Positions 1 through 6,471 of a stretch of DNA of 9,870 nucleotides are shown one piece after another. Below the pieces are notes generated by a model that ran no database searches, was not told where the DNA came from, and saw only the letters and a list, made by a program, of their open reading frames with translations. Origin of the DNA: Gemmatimonadota bacterium (GTDB taxonomy: Bacteria > Gemmatimonadota > Gemmatimonadetes > Gemmatimonadales > GWC2-71-9); NCBI GenBank assembly GCA_003220855.1, contig QHTP01000041.1, forward strand, positions 1-9,870, read 5' to 3'. Position numbers and translations under genes: made by a program. Position 1 is the first letter of the stretch. Every line of letters starts with the position of its first letter.

Positions 1-1
1 C

Positions 2-670
2 GAGCAGGGGCTCCGTGATGTCAACATCATCGTCTGGGACCACAACCGCGACCTCATCGTCCAACGGGCCCAGGCGATCTTCGACGATCCCGCGGCCGCG
101 AAGTACGCGTGGGGGATCGGCTTTCACTGGTATGAGGACTGGTCGGGTGGACAGCAGATGTATGGCAATGTCGCGCTCGTGAAGCGGCTCTACCCCGCGA
201 AGCACATCCTCTTTACCGAAGGCACGCCGGCGAGCTTCGACTCGACCGCGTATGGGCGCTGGAGCCTGGGGGAAGCGTACGGACGCTCGATGATCAATGA
301 TTTCAATTCGGGGACCGAGGGATGGACGGACTGGAACATTCTGCTCGATGAACGGGGCGGACCCAACCACGTTGGGAACTTCTGTTTTGCGCCGATCCAT
401 GCCGACACGCGGACCGGCCAGCTCATCTACACCAATTCGTACTACTACATCGGCCATTTCTCGAAGTTCGTCCGTCCCGGCGCCAGAAGAATTGTGGCGT
501 CACCCAGCCGCAGCATGCTACTCGCGACGGCCTTCGTGAACCAAGACGGGACAGTGGTCGTGGTCGTCATGAATCCCACGGCAAAGGGCGGGGACTACAA
601 CCTCGCCGTCGGCTCGGCGTCAGTGCAGGTCAGCTCGCGGCCACACTCGATCCAGACCGTGGTGTTCTAG
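2..670 (+). CDS. Glycoside hydrolase family 30 (GH30) enzyme, C-terminal part
   Basis: This is the last 222 residues of a GH30 retaining glycosidase; the 5' end lies outside the window. The frame is open from base 2. Visible family motifs are VWDHNRD (fragment residues 11-17), GIGFHWYEDW (38-47), and FTEG, in which E73 (bases 218-220) fits the catalytic nucleophile. A long GGPNHVGNFCFAP stretch and SYYYIGHFSKF follow, then a C-terminal beta-sandwich ending in HSIQTVVF. The acid/base Glu (an NEP motif in the family) would be upstream of the window. GH30 members cleave beta-linked glucosides, for example glucosylceramide or beta-1,6-glucan, and are usually secreted. This fragment resembles the glucosylceramidase/beta-1,6-glucanase side of the family more than the xylanase side. 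It ends one base before the ABC ATPase start, so the two may be cotranscribed. The specific substrate is not decidable. Confidence 0.9.
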   Translation, partial: EQGLRDVNIIVWDHNRDLIVQRAQAIFDDPAAAKYAWGIGFHWYEDWSGGQQMYGNVALVKRLYPAKHILFTEGTPASFDSTAYGRWSLGEAYGRSMINDFNSGTEGWTDWNILLDERGGPNHVGNFCFAPIHADTRTGQLIYTNSYYYIGHFSKFVRPGARRIVASPSRSMLLATAFVNQDGTVVVVVMNPTAKGGDYNLAVGSASVQVSSRPHSIQTVVF

Positions 671-671
671 A

Positions 672-1472
672 TTGAGCGATCATCCGATCATCCGCGTCCA
701 GCACGTCGTCAAGCGGTTCGGGAACGTCCTCGCGGTGAACGACGTCTCCTTCGACGTGCGCGCCGGAGAGATCTTCGCGTTCCTCGGACCGAACGGCGCC
801 GGCAAGACCACTACCATCAAGATGCTGACGACCCTGCTCCATCCGACGAGCGGCTCCCTCGAGCTCGACGGACTCGATCCCACCATGCACCAGACGGAGG
901 TGCGGAGGCGGTTCGGCGTCGTGTTCCAGGATCCCAGCCTCGACGGCGAGCTCACGGCATGGGAGAACATGGATATCCACGGCGTGCTGTATCACGTGCC
1001 GCGTCAGGCGCGTCGGGTGCGAAGCGAAGCCCTGCTGCGGATGTTCGAGCTGTGGGAGCGGCGGGACGATCTGGTGAAGACGTTCTCGGGCGGCATGAAG
1101 CGCCGCCTCGAGATCGCCCGCGGACTGTTGCACACGCCGAAGGTGCTGTTTCTGGACGAGCCGACGCTCGGCCTCGATCCGCAGAGTCGCAATCAGATGT
1201 GGACCCACGTGCGGAGCCTCAGCGCGACCGAGGGCGTGACCGTGTTCCTCACCACGCACTACATGGACGAGGCCGACCGCGTGGCCGATCGCATCGCCGT
1301 GATCGACCATGGACGCCTCGTCGCCACGGGCTCGTCCACCGAGCTCAAGGCACAAACCGGCACCGATTCGCTCGAGGCGGCATTCCTGGCGCTCACGGGC
1401 ACTACGATTCGGGAGGAGAGCGCGACCGCCGCGGACCAGATGCGGCAGGTCGCGCGGGTGTGGAGGCGATAG
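672..1472 (+). CDS. ABC-2 type exporter, ATP-binding protein (DrrA/CcmA-like)
   Basis: The 266-residue ATPase subunit would energise the exporter whose membrane subunit follows. All nucleotide-binding elements are present: Walker A GPNGAGKT (39-46), Q-loop Q86 in VVFQDP, signature FSGGMKRR (138-145), Walker B VLFLDEP (158-164), D-loop GLDP (167-170) and switch H196 in TTHYMDEA. The tail SLEAAFLALTG (233-243) is typical of the daunorubicin-resistance-like exporter ATPases. The start is a TTG one base after the GH30 stop; no clear Shine-Dalgarno is visible, which suggests translational coupling. No in-frame ATG lies upstream of Walker A. The permease starts 4 bases after the stop. The exported substrate is unknown. 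The protein looks complete. Confidence 0.93.
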   Translation: MSDHPIIRVQHVVKRFGNVLAVNDVSFDVRAGEIFAFLGPNGAGKTTTIKMLTTLLHPTSGSLELDGLDPTMHQTEVRRRFGVVFQDPSLDGELTAWENMDIHGVLYHVPRQARRVRSEALLRMFELWERRDDLVKTFSGGMKRRLEIARGLLHTPKVLFLDEPTLGLDPQSRNQMWTHVRSLSATEGVTVFLTTHYMDEADRVADRIAVIDHGRLVATGSSTELKAQTGTDSLEAAFLALTGTTIREESATAADQMRQVARVWRR

Positions 1473-1476
1473 GCGC

Positions 1477-2082
1477 ATGAGCGTCGTCTACATCCTCTGG
1501 CTGCGCGAGGTGAAGAAGTACCTGCGGTCGCTGTTCACCGCCATGTTCTCGGGGATCGCGATGCTGTGGGACCGCCAGTTCGGATTCCTGAAGGAGACCC
1601 TGGTCGCGCCGGTGCCGCGCCTGGCCATCATGATCGGGCGCACGCTCGGCGGCGCGACGGTCGCGGTGCTGCAGGGCACGCTGATTTTCGTCGTGACCCT
1701 CATCGCGGGCTTCCGTCCCGTGAGCGTCCTCGCGGTGCCGCTCGCGTTTCTCGTCATCGCGCTGATCGCCGTGATCTTCTCGGCGCTGGCGACCGCGATC
1801 GGGTCGGGCCTCAAGGAGATGCAGGGCTTTCAGATGGTGATGAACTTCCTGGTGATGCCGACCTTCTTTCTCTCAGGGGCGATCTATCCGCTCGAGGGAC
1901 TCCCGCGGGTCCTCGCGGCGCTCACGCGAATCGATCCACTGACGTATGGAGTCGACGGCGTGCGCGGCCTGCTGACCGGGAGGACGCATTTCGGCGTCGC
2001 GTTGGACATCGCCGTGCTGCTGGGGGTCGGCGTCCTGTTCGTGGCCGCCGGCGCGTGGCGGTTCTCGAAGATCGAGGCGTAG
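1477..2082 (+). CDS. ABC-2 type exporter permease with internal in-frame deletion
   Basis: This is the membrane subunit paired with the preceding ATPase. The ATG at 1477 is chosen because GGAGG lies at 1462-1466 and the N-terminus MSVVYILWLREVKKYLRS is the normal family start. Conserved landmarks are WDRQFGFLKETLVAPV (31-46), IGRTLGGATVAVLQG (53-67), MNFLVMPTFFLSGAIYPL (122-139) and DPLTYGVDGVRGLL (153-166). The predicted product is 201 residues, while DrrB-like permeases are usually about 250. After S18 (bases 1528-1530) the protein jumps straight to LFTAMFSG, which in relatives comes some 45-50 residues later. The missing block would hold the first transmembrane helix and part of the second. 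The remaining protein has about four or five hydrophobic segments and is probably non-functional unless the deletion is an assembly error. It converges with the next gene, with a 2-base gap. Confidence 0.88.
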   Translation: MSVVYILWLREVKKYLRSLFTAMFSGIAMLWDRQFGFLKETLVAPVPRLAIMIGRTLGGATVAVLQGTLIFVVTLIAGFRPVSVLAVPLAFLVIALIAVIFSALATAIGSGLKEMQGFQMVMNFLVMPTFFLSGAIYPLEGLPRVLAALTRIDPLTYGVDGVRGLLTGRTHFGVALDIAVLLGVGVLFVAAGAWRFSKIEA

Positions 2083-2084
2083 GC

Positions 2085-2809
2085 CTAGCGGCAACCGATC
2101 TTGCCCGTGGTGCCGGTGCTGAACGTGGTCTTGATGCGCCGTAGCGGGGTCGTCGGGGTCACCGGTGAGGTGCCGGCAAACGCCGTCCCGACGCCTACCG
2201 AGAGCACCCACTGGGGCGATGCGCTGGTGAGGCCGTGGCTCCCGTCGACCGTGAGCATGAGCGGGCCGGCGAGCGTATGGCGGGGGAGACGTCGTAGCCC
2301 GCCTCCACGTGCAGCGTGGTGGCCTTGGGGGCGCTGAGGGAAGATTGAGCCGAGACACCCGAGATGCTGCGGCTCGCGTCGACCGAGAGGTGCGCGTGTC
2401 CCGGCGACATCCCGACGCCCAGGTCCATCCCACCCGCCGTTTGGCCATTCCCCAGCCCGCAGGACGCGTTGCCCGTCGGTAGCACCGCCACGAGCGCGGC
2501 GCCGAGGGTCGGCGACCACGGCGTCGCGAACGTACGGGATACGGCGGCGACGACCGGCAGGTCCCCGAGCCCGCTGCTCGAAACCGTGGCCCTGCTCGTG
2601 CTGTCGGACACGTGCAGAATCGCGGGAATGGCGTACAGGGTTAGCCAGGAGCTGGGCTCGTACTCGAGGACGCCACTCACCACCTGCTCCGAGCGCTGGC
2701 CAGTGAGCTTCACCACACCGGCGCTGACGCCGGCGTCGATCCGGGACTGCGCCGCCACGGACGACGCGACGGCGACGAGCAACGCGACATATCGGACGAG
2801 GACACGCAT
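2085..2809 (-). pseudogene. Exported beta-barrel-like outer-membrane protein, frameshifted
   Basis: The gene starts at ATG 2809-2807, with TAGGAG (plus-strand 2817-2822) 7 bases upstream. It opens with a clear Sec signal peptide, MRVLVRYVALLVAVASSVAAQ. The body alternates polar and hydrophobic residues and is rich in Ser, Thr and Gly, as in outer-membrane barrels (for example SSWLTLYAIPAILHV). The first frame runs sensibly to about residue 174 (EAGYDVSP) and then turns into Arg/Ser-rich noise ending at 2195. A second minus frame takes over with LAGPLMLTVDGSHGLTSASP and a C-terminus ending KIGCR, stopping at 2085. The switch lies at 2279-2287, at a five-G run on the plus strand (2282-2286). 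A single lost base would explain it, and so would a longer deletion that is not a multiple of three. The intact protein would be about 240 residues or more. No specific function is recognised. Confidence 0.72.
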
Positions 2810-2816
2810 CGGTCGA

Positions 2817-2822
2817 CTCCTA
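2817..2822 (-). promoter_or_regulatory. Shine-Dalgarno of the beta-barrel gene
   Basis: Read on the minus strand this is TAGGAG, 7 bases before the ATG at 2809. It fixes the start just ahead of the signal peptide. Confidence 0.7.
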
Positions 2823-2840
2823 CACTAACACTCCGCCTCG

Positions 2841-2854
2841 GTGACTCGGGTCAC
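2841..2854. promoter_or_regulatory. Inverted repeat GTGAC-N4-GTCAC, candidate operator
   Basis: This is a perfect 5-base inverted repeat with a TCGG spacer in the gap between two divergent genes. A further GTGAC half-site occurs at 2876-2880. The form fits a binding site for a dimeric regulator, but the arms are short and the role is inferred from position only. Confidence 0.35.
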
Positions 2855-2865
2855 ATTAAGAACCC

Positions 2866-2906
2866 ACTAAGACGCGTGACCTCGTCCCGCTCCGCGCAGT
2901 CTTAGT
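2866..2906. promoter_or_regulatory. Long inverted repeat (ACTAAGAC ... GTCTTAGT) in the divergent control region
   Basis: ACTAAGAC (2866-2873) pairs perfectly with GTCTTAGT (2899-2906). The stem extends inward by GCG (2874-2876) with CGC (2895-2897), leaving one bulged A (2898) and an 18-base loop. It sits 44 bases before the start of the small exported protein and 57 bases from the beta-barrel gene start. No T-run follows, so it is not an ordinary terminator. A leader hairpin or an operator is plausible. The outer hexamer CACTAA also occurs at 2823-2828, 42 bases from its copy at 2865-2870. Confidence 0.45.
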
Positions 2907-2950
2907 TCGGGAGCGGCGACCACCTTCGCCGCACGTTACAGGAGGACACA

Positions 2951-3478
2951 ATGACGAAGGCATTTCCACTCGCGGCGCTGCTCGCGCTCGCCACAACGGT
3001 GAGTGCTGCCGCGCAGCATGCGACACACGCGACGGCGGGCACGCCGCACGTGAGGAACACCTCCCCGGCCAACAAGCCAATGGGGGAGACGCGCGGCGCC
3101 GAGTCGGCGGAGCATGTGAAGAGCTTCCGCGGCATCGCGGCAAAGCTCAACACAACGCCCGAGGCGTTGCAGACGGCGTATGAGCAGGCGCAAGCGGCGA
3201 ACCCGAAGCTCACTCGGGGTCAGTTCATCGCCGCCAACATGCCCGGGCAGAACCTCAGCGCCAAAGGGATCACGACCGACAAGATCCTCGCGGGGCTCGC
3301 GAGCGGGAAGAGCATCGGGCAGACGCTGCACAGCCTGGGGCTGAGCGACCAGGAAGCGAAGGCCGCCGAGAAGGCGGCCGATCAGGACGTGCGGGACGCA
3401 GACAAGGCCGCGGACCAGGCTGCCAAGGCGAAGCAGCAGGAGACGAAGGCGCAGACCAAGCCGGACAGCACCCACTAA
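2951..3478 (+). CDS. Small exported Ala-rich helical protein, function unknown
   Basis: This 175-residue protein starts at ATG 2951, with a strong AGGAGG (2940-2945) 5 bases upstream. A Sec signal peptide covers about residues 1-22 (MTKAFPLAALLALATTVSAAAQ). A disordered Thr/His/Pro-rich linker follows to about residue 52. A structured part then spans roughly 55-135, with two helical units: KLNTTPEALQTAYEQAQ (65-81) and ITTDKILAGLASGKSIGQTL (107-126), which continues into HSLGLS. The tail (136-175) is a charged Ala/Lys/Asp/Gln helix with no hydrophobic core, likely extended or coiled. No catalytic motif or cysteine is present. A periplasmic or surface structural role is possible, but no family function is recognised. 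It has its own promoter region upstream and a terminator downstream, so it is probably monocistronic. Confidence 0.82.
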   Translation: MTKAFPLAALLALATTVSAAAQHATHATAGTPHVRNTSPANKPMGETRGAESAEHVKSFRGIAAKLNTTPEALQTAYEQAQAANPKLTRGQFIAANMPGQNLSAKGITTDKILAGLASGKSIGQTLHSLGLSDQEAKAAEKAADQDVRDADKAADQAAKAKQQETKAQTKPDSTH

Positions 3479-3497
3479 GGTTGCGGTCGGCGACAGC

Positions 3498-3538
3498 GAC
3501 GGCGGGCGCGGTCCCTCGGGACCCACCCGCCGTCTTGT
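3498..3538 (+). terminator. Rho-independent-like terminator after the small exported protein
   Basis: GACGGCGGG (3498-3506) pairs with CCCGCCGTC (3526-3534). A nested stem GGTCC (3510-3514) with GGACC (3519-3523) closes on a CTCG loop. A short T-rich tail, TTGTATT, follows. It lies 20 bases after the stop at 3478 and just beyond the end of the convergent flavoprotein gene. The tail is weak and exists only on the plus side, so it mainly serves the plus-strand gene. Confidence 0.7.
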
Positions 3539-3539
3539 A

Positions 3540-4202
3540 TTACGATTGCGCAGGCCTGTCGACCCGATCGATCGGGGAGTCGGGACGCTCGCCGAGGAAC
3601 TCGATCCAGGCCGCCTTGGCGCAGGGGTAATGCTTTGCCGCCTCGGCGAGATCCATGAAACCGGCGATCGTTTGGTCGAGGCGGTCGGCAAGCTGCGGAT
3701 TCGCGATCTTGCCTTGCGGGTCGAATGCCTGGTGCGCCTGCGCGAGCGAAAACATGTCGGGGTAGACGCGCGAGCCCAGATGCTCGAGCGGTACGCGCAG
3801 CGCCCACAGGCCGCGATTGCCGCCGGCCATGGACGGCGAAGCGGACAGCAGGAGCGCGTGCTTGCCGTTAAACGGCTGCGGCCGGAATCGCGACACCCAA
3901 TCGATCAGGTTTTTCAGCAGTCCGGGCATCGAGCCGTTGTACTCCGGGGAGGCGATGACGAACCCGTCGTTCGCGTCGAGCCGGCGACGCAGCTCTGCGG
4001 CGCCGGGTGGAAAGCCGTCCCGCGTTTGTGCATCCTGACTGTAAGCGGGGCTGTCCAACGCGCTCATGCCAGTAAGATCCACCGACCCGCCATGCTGCTC
4101 GATCACGCTGGCGGCCAGCTTGGCGAGCGTTGTATTGAGGGAGCCAGCCCGGAGCGACGCAGAGAACACCAGAAAACGCACGGGCTCGCGCTGCTTGGAC
4201 AT
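3540..4202 (-). CDS. NAD(P)H-dependent FMN reductase family flavoprotein
   Basis: This is a 220-residue flavodoxin-like oxidoreductase of the NADPH-dependent FMN reductase family (SsuE/ChrR/azoreductase relatives), cytosolic, with no signal peptide. The FMN-phosphate loop is seen as FSASLRAGSLNTTLAKLA (13-30). The hallmark SPEYNGSMPGLLKNLIDW lies at 85-102. SASPSMAGGNRGLWALR (120-136) matches the second flavin-contact region. Such enzymes reduce FMN, quinones or other acceptors with NAD(P)H; the acceptor here is not evident. The C-terminal part (HYPCAKAAWIEFLGE) is longer than in minimal members but seems normal for this subgroup. The ATG at 4202 has no good Shine-Dalgarno, yet it sits directly before the first beta strand, so it is the best start. 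The gene is divergent from the sugar operon and convergent with the gene before it. It looks intact. Confidence 0.92.
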   Translation of the reverse strand: MSKQREPVRFLVFSASLRAGSLNTTLAKLAASVIEQHGGSVDLTGMSALDSPAYSQDAQTRDGFPPGAAELRRRLDANDGFVIASPEYNGSMPGLLKNLIDWVSRFRPQPFNGKHALLLSASPSMAGGNRGLWALRVPLEHLGSRVYPDMFSLAQAHQAFDPQGKIANPQLADRLDQTIAGFMDLAEAAKHYPCAKAAWIEFLGERPDSPIDRVDRPAQS

Positions 4203-4288
4203 GGCGGGAACGTAACGCCCTAGGCGGGCACGGCAAGCAAGCGAGATCGCGCTCTCCGGCGGTGGCTCGTTCGGCGTGTTATTTTAGG

Positions 4289-4306
4289 CCTCGCTGCGCC
4301 CGAGGA
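4289..4306 (+). promoter_or_regulatory. Small hairpin overlapping the Shine-Dalgarno of the sugar operon
   Basis: CCTCG (4289-4293) can pair with CGAGG (4301-4305) across a 7-base loop. The 3' arm contains the GAGGA (4302-4306) that lies 8 bases before ATG 4315, so the ribosome site could be partly masked. The stem is only five pairs and may be chance. The rest of the 112-base divergent gap holds an AT-rich patch, TTATTTTA (4279-4286), which could be a -10 region; no convincing -35 is visible. Confidence 0.3.
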
Positions 4307-4314
4307 AAACAGCC

Positions 4315-5220
4315 ATGACGACCAACTTCAATCGCCGCGAATTCCTTCAGGCTTCTGCGGGGGTCCTAGCGGCCCGCCTCAGTCCGCCGTTGTTCACGCC
4401 GCCGCCGCGGCCGCTGCGTCTTGGGCTGATCATCGGAATTGGAAAAGACCCCGAGCCGGCCATTGCCACGGTGCATGATCTCGGCCTGCCCACGTGCCAG
4501 GTGTACGTTGAAGATTTCGCGCCGGGAGCGGGCCCGCGACTGCTGCAGGCGCTGGCCCAGCACCACATCGAGGCGACCTCCGTGGTGGTAGGTGGACCGG
4601 GTCGCGAGGTGTGGGACTTTTACGAAGGGCCGCTCACGATCGGCGTGGTTCCGCGAGAGACGCGCGCCGGGCGGATCGCGCGGATGAAGCAGGGCTCGGA
4701 TTTTGCCACAGCATGCGGTATTCCCGCTGTGCAAAGTCACGCCGGGTTCATTCCGGAAAATCCCAACGACCCGGTCTACAAAGAGACGGTCGCGGCCATG
4801 CGCGAGGTGGTGGAGTACTGCCGGCGCAACGGTCAACAATTCCGCTACGAGACCGGGCAGGAAACACCCGTTACGCTGGTGCGCGCGCTCGAGGACGTCG
4901 GTCTCGACAATCAGGGCGTCAACTTCGATCTCGCCAACCTCATCCTCTACGGCAAAGCCAACCCGGTGGACGCCATCGAGATCCTCGCGCCCTATATCCA
5001 GGGCATCCATGCCAAAGACGGGCTCTGGCCGACGAATCCGAGAGCGTTGGGCAAAGAAGTCCCCATCGGCCAGGGCAAGGTGGATTTTCCCCGAATCATC
5101 GCCCGCTTGAAGCAGCTGAACTACCAGGGGGCGGTCACCATTGAGCGCGAGATTTCCGGCCCTCGGCAGATCGACGACGTGCGAGCCGCGAAGGCATACC
5201 TGGAAGGACTCATCGGATAA
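4315..5220 (+). CDS. Tat-exported sugar isomerase/epimerase-like TIM-barrel protein (first of operon)
   Basis: This 301-residue member of the xylose-isomerase-like TIM-barrel superfamily (COG1082, AP_endonuc_2 fold) starts at 4315 with GAGGA 8 bases upstream. The N-terminus NRREFLQASAGVLAARL is a Tat-type leader, so the enzyme is probably exported folded to the periplasm. The expected four metal-binding positions are all present: E179 in FRYETGQ, D205 in NFDLAN, H232 in IHAKDG and E277 in VTIERE. The family includes isomerases, epimerases and dehydratases acting on keto sugars and inositols; the exact reaction cannot be told. It lies 12 bases ahead of the oxidoreductase gene, so the two are an operon and probably act on related substrates. 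The length is normal and no lesion is seen. Confidence 0.9.
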   Translation: MTTNFNRREFLQASAGVLAARLSPPLFTPPPRPLRLGLIIGIGKDPEPAIATVHDLGLPTCQVYVEDFAPGAGPRLLQALAQHHIEATSVVVGGPGREVWDFYEGPLTIGVVPRETRAGRIARMKQGSDFATACGIPAVQSHAGFIPENPNDPVYKETVAAMREVVEYCRRNGQQFRYETGQETPVTLVRALEDVGLDNQGVNFDLANLILYGKANPVDAIEILAPYIQGIHAKDGLWPTNPRALGKEVPIGQGKVDFPRIIARLKQLNYQGAVTIEREISGPRQIDDVRAAKAYLEGLIG

Positions 5221-5232
5221 TTCGGAGGGCGT

Positions 5233-6471
5233 ATGTCACGCGATGCTGACGCACTCGACCGGCGCACGTTCGTGGGTGTTACGGCTGCCGCCGCCGCGGC
5301 AATGTGGGTCAAGCCCGCACTGGTGCGGGGGACGAACGCGAATTCCGCCGTCCGCGTCGGCCTGCTCGGCTGTGGTGGACGCGGCACGGAAGACGCGTCC
5401 AATCTGGTGGACACCGGCGGCGCTCGTGTCGTCGCGTTGGCCGACTTGTTTCAGGACCAGCTCGACGCCGCACACGCACACTTCGATCAGATTCAGCAGG
5501 CGAAAGGATACGCGGCGCTGGACGCGAGGCAGCTCTTTGTCGGCCCGCGCGCGTACGAGCAAATCGCCGCCTCGAAGGAGGTGGACGCGATTGTCATCGC
5601 GACGCCCCCCTACTTCCATCCGCAGCACCTGGAAACCGCTGTTGCCGCGGGCAAGCACGTGTACCTGGAGAAGCCCGTCGCCGTTGATGTCCCCGGCGCG
5701 AAACGCGTCATCGACATCGGGAAGCGCGCCCAGGGCAAGCTGAGTCTGGACGTGGGATTCCAGATCCGGGACTGCCCTCCCTTTGTCGAGCTGGTGCGCC
5801 GCATCCACGACGGCGCGCTGGGCGACATCATCTGTGGTGAAGCCTACTATCTGACCGGTTACATCGATCGCCCCGCTTGGCCCGACGCCTCGGCCGGCGA
5901 GCGGCGGCTCCGGAATTGGGTGCGCGACCGCGTGCTGTCCGGTGACGTCATCGTGGAGCAGAATATTCACGTGATCGACATCTGCAATTGGGTCCTCAAG
6001 GCGCATCCGGTGAAAGCCATCGCCACGGGAGGACGCCAAGGCCGGCCCGCCGATGACGGCGATTGCTATGGCAATTACCACGTCCTGTTCCGCTATCCCG
6101 GCGACGTGGACGTCACATTCAGCTCCACGCAGTTCGCCAAAGGCTGGTGGGACGTGAGCGAGCGATTCTTCGGCACCAAAGGCACGGCGCTCTCGCCGTA
6201 CGCCGGTCCGCTCGGCATCTGGGGGGATGAGCCGTGGCAGGCGCCCCTCTCGCCGCAGCCGCAGGGTCAGCCGGCGGCGTTCTCTGTGACGGGCAACTTC
6301 ACGTCGAATCTGGAATCCGCCGACCCCGAAAAGAAAAAGGCATTCCTCGAGAGCATTACCAGCGGCAATTTTCACCTGGGACGAGCTCCTGAAGTCGGGG
6401 GAAGTCTGGGACGCACGACTCAATCTCGACAGGCTGCGCTGAGGTATGCGTATGCGCACAACGCGTCGTGA
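5233..6471 (+). CDS. Tat-exported Gfo/Idh/MocA family oxidoreductase with damaged C-terminus
   Basis: This is an NAD(P)-dependent sugar or cyclitol dehydrogenase of the Gfo/Idh/MocA family. The start at 5233 is supported by GGAGG (5224-5228). It has a Tat-type leader LDRRTFVGVTAAAAAAMW (8-25), a Rossmann dinucleotide loop VGLLGCGGRG (42-51), the EKP motif (146-148), and a catalytic-region motif QNIHVIDICNW (243-253) with H246 and D249. The ORF gives 412 residues, but the last 32 do not resemble the family. After LESITSGNFH (residue 381, ends 6375) the correct ending appears in another frame, from base 6374: TWDELLKSGEVWDARLNLDR, stopping at TGA 6440-6442. About 25 residues normally found between these two parts (the AESAL...LGR...YTGRE helix) are missing. 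A deletion of 3n+2 bases, with AC or CAC shared at the join, fits this. The predicted overlap of about 20 bases with the next gene is a by-product. Tat export of a prefolded NADP-loaded member has precedent in Zymomonas glucose-fructose oxidoreductase. Confidence 0.88.
   Translation: MSRDADALDRRTFVGVTAAAAAAMWVKPALVRGTNANSAVRVGLLGCGGRGTEDASNLVDTGGARVVALADLFQDQLDAAHAHFDQIQQAKGYAALDARQLFVGPRAYEQIAASKEVDAIVIATPPYFHPQHLETAVAAGKHVYLEKPVAVDVPGAKRVIDIGKRAQGKLSLDVGFQIRDCPPFVELVRRIHDGALGDIICGEAYYLTGYIDRPAWPDASAGERRLRNWVRDRVLSGDVIVEQNIHVIDICNWVLKAHPVKAIATGGRQGRPADDGDCYGNYHVLFRYPGDVDVTFSSTQFAKGWWDVSERFFGTKGTALSPYAGPLGIWGDEPWQAPLSPQPQGQPAAFSVTGNFTSNLESADPEKKKAFLESITSGNFHLGRAPEVGGSLGRTTQSRQAALRYAYAHNAS
6441..6444 (+). 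promoter_or_regulatory. Shine-Dalgarno deciding the start of the second TIM-barrel gene
   Basis: GAGG lies only one base before an ATG at 6446 but seven bases before the in-frame ATG at 6452. The second ATG is therefore the likelier start. The site overlaps the ancestral TGA (6440-6442) of the oxidoreductase, consistent with translational coupling. Confidence 0.6.

Noticed and set aside
1309..1476. N-terminal extension of the permease to an ATG at 1309
   Set aside because: The extension overlaps the ATPase gene and is Arg/Pro-rich; ATG 1477 has a ribosome site and the normal family N-terminus.
630..1478. Minus-strand ORF of 282 codons opposite the ABC ATPase
   Set aside because: The plus strand has every ABC ATPase motif; the minus product is low-complexity and matches nothing.
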